Assembly: GCA_964396895.1 (NCBI GenBank)
Contig: CAYNGJ010000025.1
Span: 1 to 50,146, forward strand
Reading direction: 5' to 3'
Source of the DNA: UBA2334 sp964396895
GTDB lineage: Bacteria; Pseudomonadota; Gammaproteobacteria; Burkholderiales; Burkholderiaceae_C
Length of the DNA: 50,146 nucleotides
This document shows, in pieces, positions 7,581 to 16,263 of this stretch (position 1 is the first letter of the stretch; each line of letters opens with the position of its first letter). A program made the translations under genes and the position numbers. A model generated the notes under the pieces. The model was given only the letters and a program-made list of their open reading frames with translations, had not been told where the DNA came from and did not search any database.

Positions 7581-9011
7581 ATGAAGCACACCACCACACT
7601 GATCGCCATCTGCTTGTCACTGGCCTTGACCGCGTGTGGCGGCGGGTACGAAGGTTCACCCGCCCCCAACACGGTCACCAACATGCCCTTGACGGTGGCC
7701 ACCACCGGGGCGGTCACCCTGGTGCCCACCGAAATGGGCCGCTATGAAGTGACCGGCGGCACCCGCCCCTACACCGCCAAAAGCCAGAACGCCGCCATCG
7801 CCATTGCCTCGATCAGCGACGGCACGCTGAGCGTTGCGGCGGTGAAGGGCGATGTGGCGCCCGTGGCAGTCACGGTTTCTGACGCCAAAGGGAACCAGGC
7901 CTTGGTGCAGGTCACCGTCACCAACAACCCCCAACAGGGCAGCTTTACGCTGTCTGAACGGGTGCTGTCGGTGTTGCCCGGCGCCACACGGGCCATCACC
8001 ATCACCGGTGGCACAGCGCCATTTGCGGTGTCTGCCCTCAAGCCCGGTGTGGCCACCGCCAGCGTCACCGGCAGTGTGGTCACGGTGTCCGGACTGGCCG
8101 AGGGTGCGGACGCGGAAATTCGCGTCATCGACGGCAAAGGCCATGTGCAATCGGCGTTCGTGACGGTGGCAGCGCCCATGCCGTCCGCATCGGGCTTGGC
8201 ACTGTTCAGCAACCTGCCAGCCAACCTCAGCCTGCGTCCGAAAAATGCGCGCACGTTCACCTTGGGGGGAGGCACAGCACCGTACACCGCCACATCGTCC
8301 AACACCGCGGTGCTCACTGCATCCGTGCGCGGTGCGGCCCTCATGTTGCAGTCGGTGGGCGGGGGCAATGCCCTGCTCACCATGACCGACAGTGCGGGTG
8401 CCACGCTGTCCCAACGGATTTACGTCACCACCACATCCGCCCCCTTGACGCTGACACAGTCCTCGGTCACAGGCCAGGTGGGCACCCAAGTCACTGTGGG
8501 CATCGCCGGTGGCATGCCGCCTTACAGGGCTGCATCCACCGCATCGGTGCTGCTGGCCAGCGGTGCCGTGGTACGGGGGGACATTTTGTTGCTGGACCTG
8601 GCCTTTGTGGGCGGTCCTGGCTGGGTGACCATGCAAGATTCGGAGGACAACTCGGCCACCATCGCCGTCACAGCCACTGCGGTGCTGTCCACGCTGAGCC
8701 TGTCCCCCGCAGCAGCCACCATTTCGGAACTGCTCTCGCTCAATGCATTGGGGCAACCCCAGCAGACCGTACTGCCCATTCTGGCGGTGCGGGGTGTGTC
8801 GCCGTATCTGGTATTCACCAGTCACCCCAACCTCCTCAGACCAACCGTCAGCGGCAACACCATTTCCGTCACCACTCCCGGATCCACCGCATCGCCAGTA
8901 CCGCCTTGCGTGGACCTGAGTACACCGGTCACCATCACCGTCATCGATGCCACCGGTGCCAGTGCATCATCCATCATCACCATTGCAGACAATGGAGACT
9001 GCCCTGCCTGA
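7581..9011 (+). CDS. Predicted lipoprotein with five Ig-like tandem repeats
   Basis: A 476-residue protein. MKHTTTLIAICLSLALTAC is a classic lipoprotein signal with the lipobox LTAC and acylated Cys19. After it come five degenerate units of roughly 80-90 residues, each opening with a (T/L/A)GG(T/M)xPY-like turn and containing V/S/T-rich strands ending in a (V/I)xVxDxxG stretch. This is the look of bacterial Ig-like (BIG-type) domains. Residues are mostly Ala, Val, Thr, Ser and Gly with few charges, as in surface or adhesive proteins. No catalytic motif is seen. It stands alone between mmsA and the cytochrome gene. Function is unknown; attachment or outer-membrane structure is only a guess. 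The ATG at 7581 is fixed by the signal peptide. Confidence 0.75.
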   Translation: MKHTTTLIAICLSLALTACGGGYEGSPAPNTVTNMPLTVATTGAVTLVPTEMGRYEVTGGTRPYTAKSQNAAIAIASISDGTLSVAAVKGDVAPVAVTVSDAKGNQALVQVTVTNNPQQGSFTLSERVLSVLPGATRAITITGGTAPFAVSALKPGVATASVTGSVVTVSGLAEGADAEIRVIDGKGHVQSAFVTVAAPMPSASGLALFSNLPANLSLRPKNARTFTLGGGTAPYTATSSNTAVLTASVRGAALMLQSVGGGNALLTMTDSAGATLSQRIYVTTTSAPLTLTQSSVTGQVGTQVTVGIAGGMPPYRAASTASVLLASGAVVRGDILLLDLAFVGGPGWVTMQDSEDNSATIAVTATAVLSTLSLSPAAATISELLSLNALGQPQQTVLPILAVRGVSPYLVFTSHPNLLRPTVSGNTISVTTPGSTASPVPPCVDLSTPVTITVIDATGASASSIITIADNGDCPA

Positions 9012-9012
9012 C

Positions 9013-9024
9013 CGGGTCGACCCG
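9013..9024. promoter_or_regulatory. 12-base perfect palindrome upstream of the cytochrome gene
   Basis: CGGGTCGACCCG lies two bases after the lipoprotein stop and 11 bases upstream of a strong -10 box. It may be an operator, or simply a short hairpin closing the lipoprotein transcript; there is no T-run. Confidence 0.3.
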
Positions 9025-9035
9025 AAAGGGCTCGC

Positions 9036-9041
9036 TATAAT
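9036..9041 (+). promoter_or_regulatory. -10 box for the c5-type cytochrome gene
   Basis: A perfect TATAAT sits 56 bases upstream of the cytochrome start codon. No good -35 is found at the usual distance; CTGACC is 21 bases away, and the palindrome at 9013-9024 occupies the -35 area. This suggests an activator-dependent or weak promoter. Confidence 0.5.
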
Positions 9042-9097
9042 CGAGGGTTAACACCACATCGCCGGGCTGTGTTGCCCCTATTCTTCTTGAGGATGCC

Positions 9098-9607
9098 ATG
9101 AGCGACCACGCACACGAATCACACACCGGGCCCATCAAGACCCCCAGCCAGTTGTTGTGGACTTCTTTCTTTTCGTTTGTCGTTCCCGTGTTCGTGATCA
9201 TCGGCTTGGTGTACGTCGTGACGTCAGGTGACAAGCCCTCGGCAGGCGCAGACAATTCCGAACTCGCCACAGCGATCCGCATTCAGCGTGTGGGCTCCGT
9301 GGAACTCAAGGCGGGTAATCGGAAGTTGCGCGAAGGTGCGGAGGCTTACGCCGCCCAATGCGCTGCCTGTCACGCCAGCGGCCTGGTCGGAGCGCCCAAG
9401 TTCGGGGATGCAGATGCGTGGTCCAAGCGCCTTGGTGGCGGTTTGGAAGCACTGGTTGCATCCGCCATCAAAGGCAAAGGTGCCATGGGCCCGCAAGCCG
9501 GTGGCGACTTGAGCGACCTCGAAATCGCTCGTGCCGTTGTTCACCTTGCCAATGCCGGTGGCGGCAAATTCACTGAACCTGAGGCACCTGCCGCGGCTGG
9601 CAAGTAA
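9098..9607 (+). CDS. Membrane-anchored cytochrome c5 family protein
   Basis: A 169-residue c-type cytochrome. Residues about 20-43 are a single N-terminal membrane anchor (LLWTSFFSFVVPVFVIIGLVYVV); the rest is periplasmic. The heme is attached at CAACH (Cys88, Cys91, His92), and Met130 in GKGAMGPQAGG is the likely sixth ligand. The spacing and the GAMP-like loop fit the short cytochrome c5 class, which carries electrons between the bc1 complex or other donors and terminal oxidases. The tail is Ala/Pro-rich. It has its own promoter region with a perfect -10 box. Electron partners cannot be told from sequence. Confidence 0.88.
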   Translation: MSDHAHESHTGPIKTPSQLLWTSFFSFVVPVFVIIGLVYVVTSGDKPSAGADNSELATAIRIQRVGSVELKAGNRKLREGAEAYAAQCAACHASGLVGAPKFGDADAWSKRLGGGLEALVASAIKGKGAMGPQAGGDLSDLEIARAVVHLANAGGGKFTEPEAPAAAGK

Positions 9608-9634
9608 CGGCCGTCGCGCCAAGTTCTAATGCAC

Positions 9635-10189
9635 TCAATTGTGCGCACCCTGTGGGCTGCGCACAAAGTGGAATGTGGCTGGCAGATCTTGCCGTTTGAC
9701 AGTGGCTGACATTGGCCATAGCCCCTGATCGATTGCGTCAGCGCACAGGCACATGTCTTGGCTATGGACCAGACCCAATCCCAGATCTGTGTTCAAGTAG
9801 ACCAGTCCGTCCTCGTCACACAGTGCCGTTTGAACCACCGCTGGGCGCCCCGTGTGTGACACGACCTGCCCTGATCCGCTGGGGTCCAACCGCCACACCC
9901 ATGGCGCATGCGTCAACTCCACGAACACCCGCTGCGGGCCATTCTGAAAATACCACTGGCCCAGGTCGTCACAGGCGTAGTTTCGTCCGATGAAGGCCAA
10001 CAACCCATCATGGTTTAGTTTTGAGCCTTTGCTGTCGACATTGGCCTTTTTACCGCTCTGCTCTCCGGAAAATGGCCCCAAACCTTGGGCGCGATCATCG
10101 CGCATGAACCAATCGCCTCGGCCATCCAATCCCAACCAGCCCGCGCAACTGGGCACGTTCGGCCACTTGAGCATGGCCTTCAACACCAT
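9635..10189 (-). CDS. Conserved hypothetical protein (DUF2946-independent, no named family recognised)
   Basis: A 184-residue soluble protein starting MVLKAMLKWPNVPSCAGWLG. It looks like a protein family I recall only from Burkholderiales, with WPNVP, IGRNYACDD, GQWYFQNGPQRVFVEL, a central PWVWRL, and LGLGLVHSQDM. Trp, Gly and hydrophobic strands suggest a small beta-rich fold. No catalytic or metal motif is clear and no signal peptide is present. It follows the YheT-type hydrolase gene by 23 bases on the same strand, so the two are probably co-transcribed. The ATG at 10189 is chosen because conserved-looking sequence begins there; a GTG at 10249 overlapping the hydrolase is possible. Function unknown. 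Confidence 0.7.
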   Translation of the reverse strand: MVLKAMLKWPNVPSCAGWLGLDGRGDWFMRDDRAQGLGPFSGEQSGKKANVDSKGSKLNHDGLLAFIGRNYACDDLGQWYFQNGPQRVFVELTHAPWVWRLDPSGSGQVVSHTGRPAVVQTALCDEDGLVYLNTDLGLGLVHSQDMCLCADAIDQGLWPMSATVKRQDLPATFHFVRSPQGAHN

Positions 10190-10212
10190 TTCATCCACTG
10201 AATACGCCTTTC

Positions 10213-11217
10213 TCAGATTGACCCAGGAGACACATGTCTCAGCAGCCACCGGCCGACATGCTCAGGCATACCCATCAGCCAACTCCCCACAGGACGACTG
10301 CGCATCCACCGACCCGGAAAACCCACATGCCCTCCTGCCTTTGGCTGCCACAGGGAGACCACGCGAGAAACGTCCCGAGGCCCCGGCAGCGATTGCCGAG
10401 GCACAAAAGGATCATTCTGTGCGTTCAGCAGCAACAGGGGCAGTCGCACATTGTGTAACAACGGTTTGGCTGAGGCCTTGCGCCAGTAGTGCTCGGTGCT
10501 ACCAAAGCCATGAACGGGTGCGGTGAAGACGTTGTCAAAATCGTACAGTGTTCGCACCTCGGCCAACGCATCCACCGAGAACAGGCCCGGATACTGACGC
10601 GCTTTCTGCCTCGCCTTGGGCAGCATGGTGTTTAAAAACAACCGGCCATACACATGGCGATTGAACCCCCGTTGCATCGCATGGCCGGAGGCCGTCAGGT
10701 CCAAGGGAGCACTGACAGCAGCGGCTGCGTCCACTACTGTGCCCGCAGTCTCCGCCTGCAGACCGACCCAATGGGCCAGGGCATTTCCACCCAGGGAAAC
10801 GCCCACTGCCATCAGCGATCGGCTTGACGACTCCATTTTCAGTCGCCGCAGTATCCAATCCACCTCCCCATGGTCCCCCGAATGGTAGGCGCGGGGACCG
10901 GCATTCAACTCCCCAGAACACCCCCTGAAATGGGGTATCGCGTAACCCAACCCTAACCCACTGGCCCAAGCCGAGAACGCGCGAGCGTAGTGACTCCCTG
11001 CAGACCCCTCCAAACCGTGAAACAACACCAGCAACGGTCGGTCTACGTCCGACAACGAGGTTTGGTTTCTATCCACATCGATGAAGTCCCCATCGGGCGT
11101 TGCCCAGCGCTGGCGCACCAACCCTGTGGAAGCGATCAGGCGCCGCCCCATCAACGCGGGCACAATCGTCTGGGAATGTCTATCCGGAAGCCAATACGGA
11201 GGCAAGATATCTGACAT
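10213..11217 (-). CDS. YheT-type alpha/beta hydrolase
   Basis: A 334-residue alpha/beta hydrolase of the COG0429/YheT group, predicted carboxyl esterases. Seen: the N-terminal LPPYWLPDRHSQTIVPALM typical of the family, LLVLFHGLEGSAGSHYAR (oxyanion region), PHFRGCSGELN, the nucleophile elbow GVSLGGNA with the catalytic Ser, the acid in LNAQNDPFVP, and the catalytic His in GGHVGF. It has no signal peptide, so it acts in the cytoplasm. The physiological substrate is unknown. The ATG at 11217 is preferred over a TTG at 11235, because the latter would fall inside the atp operon terminator. Confidence 0.88.
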   Translation of the reverse strand: MSDILPPYWLPDRHSQTIVPALMGRRLIASTGLVRQRWATPDGDFIDVDRNQTSLSDVDRPLLVLFHGLEGSAGSHYARAFSAWASGLGLGYAIPHFRGCSGELNAGPRAYHSGDHGEVDWILRRLKMESSSRSLMAVGVSLGGNALAHWVGLQAETAGTVVDAAAAVSAPLDLTASGHAMQRGFNRHVYGRLFLNTMLPKARQKARQYPGLFSVDALAEVRTLYDFDNVFTAPVHGFGSTEHYWRKASAKPLLHNVRLPLLLLNAQNDPFVPRQSLPGPRDVSRVVSLWQPKAGGHVGFPGRWMRSRPVGSWLMGMPEHVGRWLLRHVSPGSI

Positions 11218-11234
11218 GGGAGTTTCAAAAGGCA

Positions 11235-11259
11235 AAAATCCGGCTCAAGGCCGGATTTT
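11235..11259 (-). terminator. Rho-independent terminator of the atp operon
   Basis: A 10-base perfect stem (core ATCCGGC/GCCGGAT flanked by A/T pairs) with a 5-base loop, 20 bases past the atpC stop. The minus strand then reads TTTTTGCC, giving a T-run in the direction of atp transcription. It could also act weakly on the other strand. Confidence 0.88.
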
Positions 11260-11279
11260 CAAACATTTTTAGCGCGGAT

Positions 11280-11696
11280 TTACTTCTTCTGCCGGTACTT
11301 GCGAAGTGCCGAAATCTGAGCAGCCATGACAGCAAGCTCAGACGTCGCCTTGGCGATGTCAATGTCGCTCTTGGCGTTCTTGATGGCTTCTTCGGCCGAA
11401 CGCCGGGCTTCTGTCGCCTTGGCTTCATCCAAGTCATGACCGCGAATGGCGGTGTCACTCAGCACGGTGATGTGATGGGGTTGAACCTCCAAAATACCAC
11501 CTGCCACAAACACAAACTCCTCAGTGCCGTCGGCTTTTTCGATCCTGACAGCACCTGGCTTGATACGGGTGATCAATGGAATGTGTCCTGGCAGAATGCC
11601 CAACTCCCCAGCCTCACCCGGTAAAGCCACAAATTTGGCGGGACCACTGAAGATGGATTCTTCCGCGCTGACCACGTCGACTTGAATCGAGCTCAT
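11280..11696 (-). CDS. atpC: ATP synthase F1 subunit epsilon
   Basis: A 138-residue epsilon subunit, last gene of the atp operon. The N-terminal beta-sandwich (SSIQVDVVSAEESIFSGPAKFVALPGEAGELGILPGHIPLIT) binds the rotor, and the C-terminal two-helix domain (EARRSAEEAIKNAKSDIDIAKATSEL region) is the regulatory arm that can inhibit ATP hydrolysis. The ATG at 11696 follows an AAGGAAA-type ribosome site. A 10-base hairpin lies between atpD and this site and may tune translation. Confidence 0.97.
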   Translation of the reverse strand: MSSIQVDVVSAEESIFSGPAKFVALPGEAGELGILPGHIPLITRIKPGAVRIEKADGTEEFVFVAGGILEVQPHHITVLSDTAIRGHDLDEAKATEARRSAEEAIKNAKSDIDIAKATSELAVMAAQISALRKYRQKK

Positions 11697-11711
11697 GATG
11701 TTTCCTTTGAG

Positions 11712-11743
11712 GTCACTCCCACGCACATGGCTTTGGGAGTGAC
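11712..11743 (-). promoter_or_regulatory. Intergenic hairpin between atpD and atpC
   Basis: Perfect 10-base arms GTCACTCCCA and TGGGAGTGAC with a 12-base loop lie just upstream of the atpC ribosome binding site. There is no T-run after it, so it is not a standard terminator. An RNA-stability or translation-coupling element is inferred. Confidence 0.6.
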
Positions 11744-11767
11744 ACTGTTGTCTTCAGCCCGCCGCGA

Positions 11768-13177
11768 TCAAGCAGCGATCTTCTTGGCCTTTTCGAAGGC
11801 TTCGTCGATCGTACCCACCATGTAGAAGGCCTGCTCGGGCAAGTGGTCGCACTCACCGTTGGCAATCATCTTGAAGCCACGGATGGTTTCTGAGAGTGGC
11901 ACGTACTTGCCAGGCGAACCCGTGAACACCTCGGCCACATGGAACGGCTGTGACAGGAAACGCTGGATTTTCCGGGCACGCGCCACGGCCAGCTTGTCTT
12001 CAGGTGCCAGCTCATCCATGCCCAGAATGGCAATGATGTCGCGCAGCTCTTTGTAGCGCTGAAGGGTACCTTGCACCGCGCGGGCAGTCTGATAGTGCTC
12101 TTCCCCCACCACCAGCGGATCCAGCTGGCGGCTGGTAGAGTCCAATGGATCAACCGCTGGATAAATACCCAAAGCAGCAATATCACGGCTCAGCACCACG
12201 GTGGAGTCCAAGTGGGCAAAGGTGGTGGCGGGAGAAGGGTCCGTCAAGTCATCGGCTGGCACATACACAGCTTGGATGGAAGTGATCGAGCCGACCTTGG
12301 TGGACGTGATGCGCTCTTGCAAGCGGCCCATCTCTTCGGCCAGCGTAGGCTGATAGCCCACGGCAGAAGGCATACGGCCCAACAACGCGGACACTTCGGT
12401 ACCCGCCAAGGTGTAGCGATAAATGTTGTCCACGAAGAACAGCACGTCGCGACCCTCGTCACGGAAAGATTCGGCAATGGTCAGGCCCGTCAACGCCACG
12501 CGCAGACGGTTGCCTGGAGGCTCGTTCATCTGACCGTAGACCATGGCGACCTTGGAGTCTTCCAGCTTCTCCAGATTCACCACGCCGGAATCAGCCATCT
12601 CGTGGTAGAAGTCGTTGCCCTCGCGGGTACGCTCGCCCACACCCGCAAACACCGACAGACCCGAGTGAGCCTTGGCGATGTTGTTGATAAGTTCCATCAT
12701 GTTCACGGTTTTACCCACACCGGCGCCGCCGAACAGACCCACTTTGCCGCCTTTGGCAAACGGACAGACCAGGTCAATCACCTTGATGCCGGTTTCCAAC
12801 AACTCTTGTGAGGGTGAGAGTTCGTCGTAGGCCGGGGCCTTGCGGTGGATGGACGCGGTCAGCTCCTGATCCACAGGGCCACGCTCGTCAATGGGCGCAC
12901 CCAACACGTCCATGATGCGGCCCAGCGTGGCTTTTCCCACGGGAACCATGATGGGGTTGGCGGTGTTTTGAACGATCATGCCACGACGCAGACCATCGGA
13001 TGAACCCAACGCAATGGTACGAACCACGCCGTCACCCAACTGCTGCTGCACTTCGAGGGTCAGCGTGGAGCCCTCCATCTTCAGTGCGTCGTAAATTTTT
13101 GGCATCTGGTTGCGGGGAAACTCGACGTCCACCACAGCACCGATACACTGAACAATCTTGCCTTGAACTTGAGCCAT
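11768..13177 (-). CDS. atpD: ATP synthase F1 subunit beta
   Basis: A 469-residue catalytic subunit of F1. The P-loop is GGAGVGKTVNMMELI, the Walker B strand is DVLFFVDNIYRYT, the catalytic Glu is in GERTREGND, and ALLGRMPSAVGYQPTLAEEMG is the strongly conserved signature of beta. It hydrolyses or makes ATP at the alpha/beta interfaces. The start is ATG 13177 with the ribosome site AGAAGGA. It lies 43 bases after atpG. Confidence 0.99.
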   Translation of the reverse strand: MAQVQGKIVQCIGAVVDVEFPRNQMPKIYDALKMEGSTLTLEVQQQLGDGVVRTIALGSSDGLRRGMIVQNTANPIMVPVGKATLGRIMDVLGAPIDERGPVDQELTASIHRKAPAYDELSPSQELLETGIKVIDLVCPFAKGGKVGLFGGAGVGKTVNMMELINNIAKAHSGLSVFAGVGERTREGNDFYHEMADSGVVNLEKLEDSKVAMVYGQMNEPPGNRLRVALTGLTIAESFRDEGRDVLFFVDNIYRYTLAGTEVSALLGRMPSAVGYQPTLAEEMGRLQERITSTKVGSITSIQAVYVPADDLTDPSPATTFAHLDSTVVLSRDIAALGIYPAVDPLDSTSRQLDPLVVGEEHYQTARAVQGTLQRYKELRDIIAILGMDELAPEDKLAVARARKIQRFLSQPFHVAEVFTGSPGKYVPLSETIRGFKMIANGECDHLPEQAFYMVGTIDEAFEKAKKIAA

Positions 13178-13220
13178 GATTGAATCCTTCTCTTTTCTCT
13201 GATTTCGTTTGTGTGCTGCG

Positions 13221-14087
13221 TCAGACGGCTGCGGCACCAGCCACAATTTCCGACAACTCTTTGGTGATGGCTGCTTGGCGCGTCTTGTTGTAGACCAACT
13301 TCAACTCGCCAATCACGCTGCCCGCGTTGTCCGTGGCCGCCTTCATGGCCACCATGCGCGCGGACTGTTCGGACGCCATGTTTTCTGCAACGGCCTGATA
13401 GATCAGTGCCTCCACGTAGCGCAACAGCAAGTCGTCAATCACACTGGCGGCATCGGGCTCGTAGATGTAGTCCCAGTCGTGCGAGGATGGTCCGTCTTGC
13501 AGCGTGGACGCGCTCAAGGGCAACAGTTGCTCAACCACAGGCTCTTGTTTCATCGTGTTGATGAAACGCGTGTAGCACAGGTACACCGCACTCACTCGCC
13601 CTTCGGTGAAAGCGTCCAGCATTACCTTCACCGGCCCGATGAGTTTTTCAAGGTGAGGCGTGTCACCCAGCGCCACGGCGTGGGAAATCACGTTGGCACC
13701 AATCCGGTTGAGAAAACCCAGACCTTTGTTGCCAAAAGCAACAGCCTGGGCTTTTTTGCCCTCAGCCTGTAGATCGCGCAACTGATTCGTCACCGCCCTG
13801 AGCACGTTGGTGTTCAGTCCACCGCACAAACCTTTGTCCGTGGTGACGACGATGTAACCCACAGAATCTGACTCATGCGCCGTCATGAACGGGTGCGTGT
13901 ACTCGGGGTTGGCCCGACTCAAATTGCCAGCAATCTGACGGACCTTTTCACTGTAGGGGCGCGCGGATCGCATTCGGTCTTGCGCCTTGCGCATTTTGGA
14001 CGCAGCTACCATTTCCATGGCTTTGGTGATCTTCTTGGTGTTTTCCACCGATTTGATCTTGCCGCGTATTTCCTTGCCTGCTGCCAT
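13221..14087 (-). CDS. atpG: ATP synthase F1 subunit gamma
   Basis: A 288-residue central rotor shaft. N-terminal GKEIRGKIKSVENTKKITKAMEMVAASKMRKAQ and C-terminal AATDNAGSVIGELKLVYNKTRQAAITKELSEIV are the paired coiled-coil helices that rotate inside alpha3beta3. A central Rossmann-like part includes VVTTDKGLCGGLN. Length and order are standard. ATG at 14087. Confidence 0.98.
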   Translation of the reverse strand: MAAGKEIRGKIKSVENTKKITKAMEMVAASKMRKAQDRMRSARPYSEKVRQIAGNLSRANPEYTHPFMTAHESDSVGYIVVTTDKGLCGGLNTNVLRAVTNQLRDLQAEGKKAQAVAFGNKGLGFLNRIGANVISHAVALGDTPHLEKLIGPVKVMLDAFTEGRVSAVYLCYTRFINTMKQEPVVEQLLPLSASTLQDGPSSHDWDYIYEPDAASVIDDLLLRYVEALIYQAVAENMASEQSARMVAMKAATDNAGSVIGELKLVYNKTRQAAITKELSEIVAGAAAV

Positions 14088-14118
14088 AGATGCTCCTTAG
14101 TCGGGTCCGCTGGACAGC

Positions 14119-15675
14119 TTAGTAAGTGCCGTTTTTCTTGAATTCTGCAATCGCAGCGGTCAACTCAGCTTCCGCGTCCTTGTCCATCGCCTTGCTGGCC
14201 TCAAGCTTGGAGAGCAATGCTGCATGCTTGTCTTTCAACTGTGCGTGCAAACCGGATTCAAAAGACAGGATCTTTTTGACTTCGATGTCGTCCATGAAAC
14301 CTTTGTTGACTGCAAACAAGGTTGCACCCATGAGGCTGATGGACAGCGGGCTGTACTGAGCCTGCTTCAACAACTCCGTCACACGCGCCCCACGGTCCAA
14401 TTGCTTGCGGGTGGCTTCATCCAAATCGGAAGCAAACTGAGCGAATGCGGCCAGTTCACGGTATTGTGCCAAGTCGGTACGGATACCACCTGACAAGCCC
14501 TTGATCAACTTGGTCTGTGCTGCACCACCCACACGAGACACAGAAATACCGGCGTTGATGGCGGGGCGGATGCCCGCGTTAAACAAGCTGGTTTCCAGGA
14601 AGATTTGACCGTCGGTGATGGAAATCACGTTGGTTGGCACGAACGCAGAAACGTCACCAGCCTGGGTTTCGATGATGGGCAGCGCGGTCAACGAGCCAGT
14701 CTTGCCTTTGACTTCACCCTTGGTGAAAGCCTCCACGTAATCGGCGTTCACACGAGCAGCACGCTCCAGCAGGCGGCTGTGGAGATAGAACACATCGCCT
14801 GGGTAAGCTTCGCGACCTGGAGGACGACGCAACAGCAAGGAAACCTGACGGTAGGCCACGGCTTGCTTGGACAGATCGTCGTACACGATCAGCGCATCTT
14901 CACCACGATCCCGGAAATACTCACCCATGGTGCAACCGGAATAGGCCGACACATATTGCATGGCGGCAGACTCAGACGCTGATGCGGCCACTACAATGGT
15001 GTACTCCATGGCGCCAGCCTGCTCCAGAGCGCGCACCACGTTCTTGATCGATGAGGCTTTCTGACCAATCGCGACGTACACGCAGGTCATGTTCTGACCT
15101 TTTTGGTTGATGATGGTGTCAATCGCCACGGCAGTTTTACCGGTTTGGCGGTCACCAATGATCAACTCGCGCTGGCCACGGCCCACGGGCACCATGGAAT
15201 CAATGGATTTCAACCCTGTTTGCATGGGCTGATCCACCGACTTACGAGCGATCACACCAGGTGCAACCTTTTCGATCACGTCGGTCATCTTGGCGTTGAT
15301 GGGGCCTTTGCCATCAATGGGCTGACCCAGGGCATTGACCACACGACCGCGCAACTCAGGGCCAACAGGCACTTCCAGAATACGACCGGTGCACTTTACT
15401 GTATCGCCTTCGGAGATGTGCTCGTATTCGCCCAAAATCACGGCGCCCACAGAGTCACGCTCCAGGTTCAATGCCAGACCAAATGTGGCCACGCCTTCTG
15501 CCGTGGGGGCAAATTCAAGCATTTCACCCTGCATCACATCGGACAGACCGTGCACCCGCACGATACCGTCGGTGACGGACACGACAGTGCCTTGGTTGCG
15601 CACGTCTGCAGATGCAGAAATGCCTTCAATGCGTGATTTGATCAGCTCAGAAATTTCAGCTGGATTGAGTTGCAT
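14119..15675 (-). CDS. atpA: ATP synthase F1 subunit alpha
   Basis: A 518-residue non-catalytic nucleotide-binding subunit of F1. It has the P-loop GDRQTGKTAVAIDTI, the conserved VYVAIGQKASS, and the arginine finger region SVSRVGGAAQTK. The N-terminal helix (LNPAEISELIKSRIEG) is the docking site for the delta subunit. The length matches proteobacterial homologues. ATG at 15675; 41 bases after atpH. Confidence 0.99.
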   Translation of the reverse strand: MQLNPAEISELIKSRIEGISASADVRNQGTVVSVTDGIVRVHGLSDVMQGEMLEFAPTAEGVATFGLALNLERDSVGAVILGEYEHISEGDTVKCTGRILEVPVGPELRGRVVNALGQPIDGKGPINAKMTDVIEKVAPGVIARKSVDQPMQTGLKSIDSMVPVGRGQRELIIGDRQTGKTAVAIDTIINQKGQNMTCVYVAIGQKASSIKNVVRALEQAGAMEYTIVVAASASESAAMQYVSAYSGCTMGEYFRDRGEDALIVYDDLSKQAVAYRQVSLLLRRPPGREAYPGDVFYLHSRLLERAARVNADYVEAFTKGEVKGKTGSLTALPIIETQAGDVSAFVPTNVISITDGQIFLETSLFNAGIRPAINAGISVSRVGGAAQTKLIKGLSGGIRTDLAQYRELAAFAQFASDLDEATRKQLDRGARVTELLKQAQYSPLSISLMGATLFAVNKGFMDDIEVKKILSFESGLHAQLKDKHAALLSKLEASKAMDKDAEAELTAAIAEFKKNGTY

Positions 15676-15716
15676 GACTCTTTCCTCTTTCTATGGTTGT
15701 GACAGGCTGCCGCGGC

Positions 15717-16247
15717 TCAAGCCGTCAGGGCCACTTTCATTTGTTCAAGACGGGCTTTGATGGAGGTATCCAATACTTCGTCCCCCACCGCTACGCGGAT
15801 GCCGCCAATCAACTCTGGCGCCAGCGCCACACTCAAATTGAGCCTGCGCGCAAAGCGTTTCTCCAGAAGACCAGCCAACTCTGCCAGCGCAGCGGAATCG
15901 ATCGGATAGGCACTGAACACCGTCGCATCGGCCATTCCAGACTTTGCGTTTTTCAGCGTCCTGAACTGCGTGGCAATTTCGGGCAGCACAGAAAGACGAC
16001 CGTTTTCGATGAGCAGACGCAAGAAGTTCTTGCCCGCATCCGGCAGCGCATTTTTCACCACACCGCTGACCAGATCAAAGACCTGATCGACAGTGACCTT
16101 GGGGTTATCTGCAAACTGCTTCAGCTCGTCGTTGCCAGCAACTTCAGCGAGCTCATCCAGCCATTCGCTGGCATGGGCCGCTTCCGAAGCCACCGCCTGA
16201 AACAGTGCTTCCGCGTAAGGGCGTGCGATAGTGGCAAGTTCAGCCAT
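15717..16247 (-). CDS. atpH: ATP synthase F1 subunit delta
   Basis: A 176-residue stator subunit joining F1 alpha to the b-subunit stalk. The N-terminal six-helix domain (MAELATIARPYAEALFQAV) and the C-terminal signature LIGGIRVAVGDEVLDTSIKARLEQMK are both present. The start is ATG 16247; an in-frame TTG at 16253 is less likely. Confidence 0.97.
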   Translation of the reverse strand: MAELATIARPYAEALFQAVASEAAHASEWLDELAEVAGNDELKQFADNPKVTVDQVFDLVSGVVKNALPDAGKNFLRLLIENGRLSVLPEIATQFRTLKNAKSGMADATVFSAYPIDSAALAELAGLLEKRFARRLNLSVALAPELIGGIRVAVGDEVLDTSIKARLEQMKVALTA

Positions 16248-16263
16248 GGTCAACCTTGTGGTG

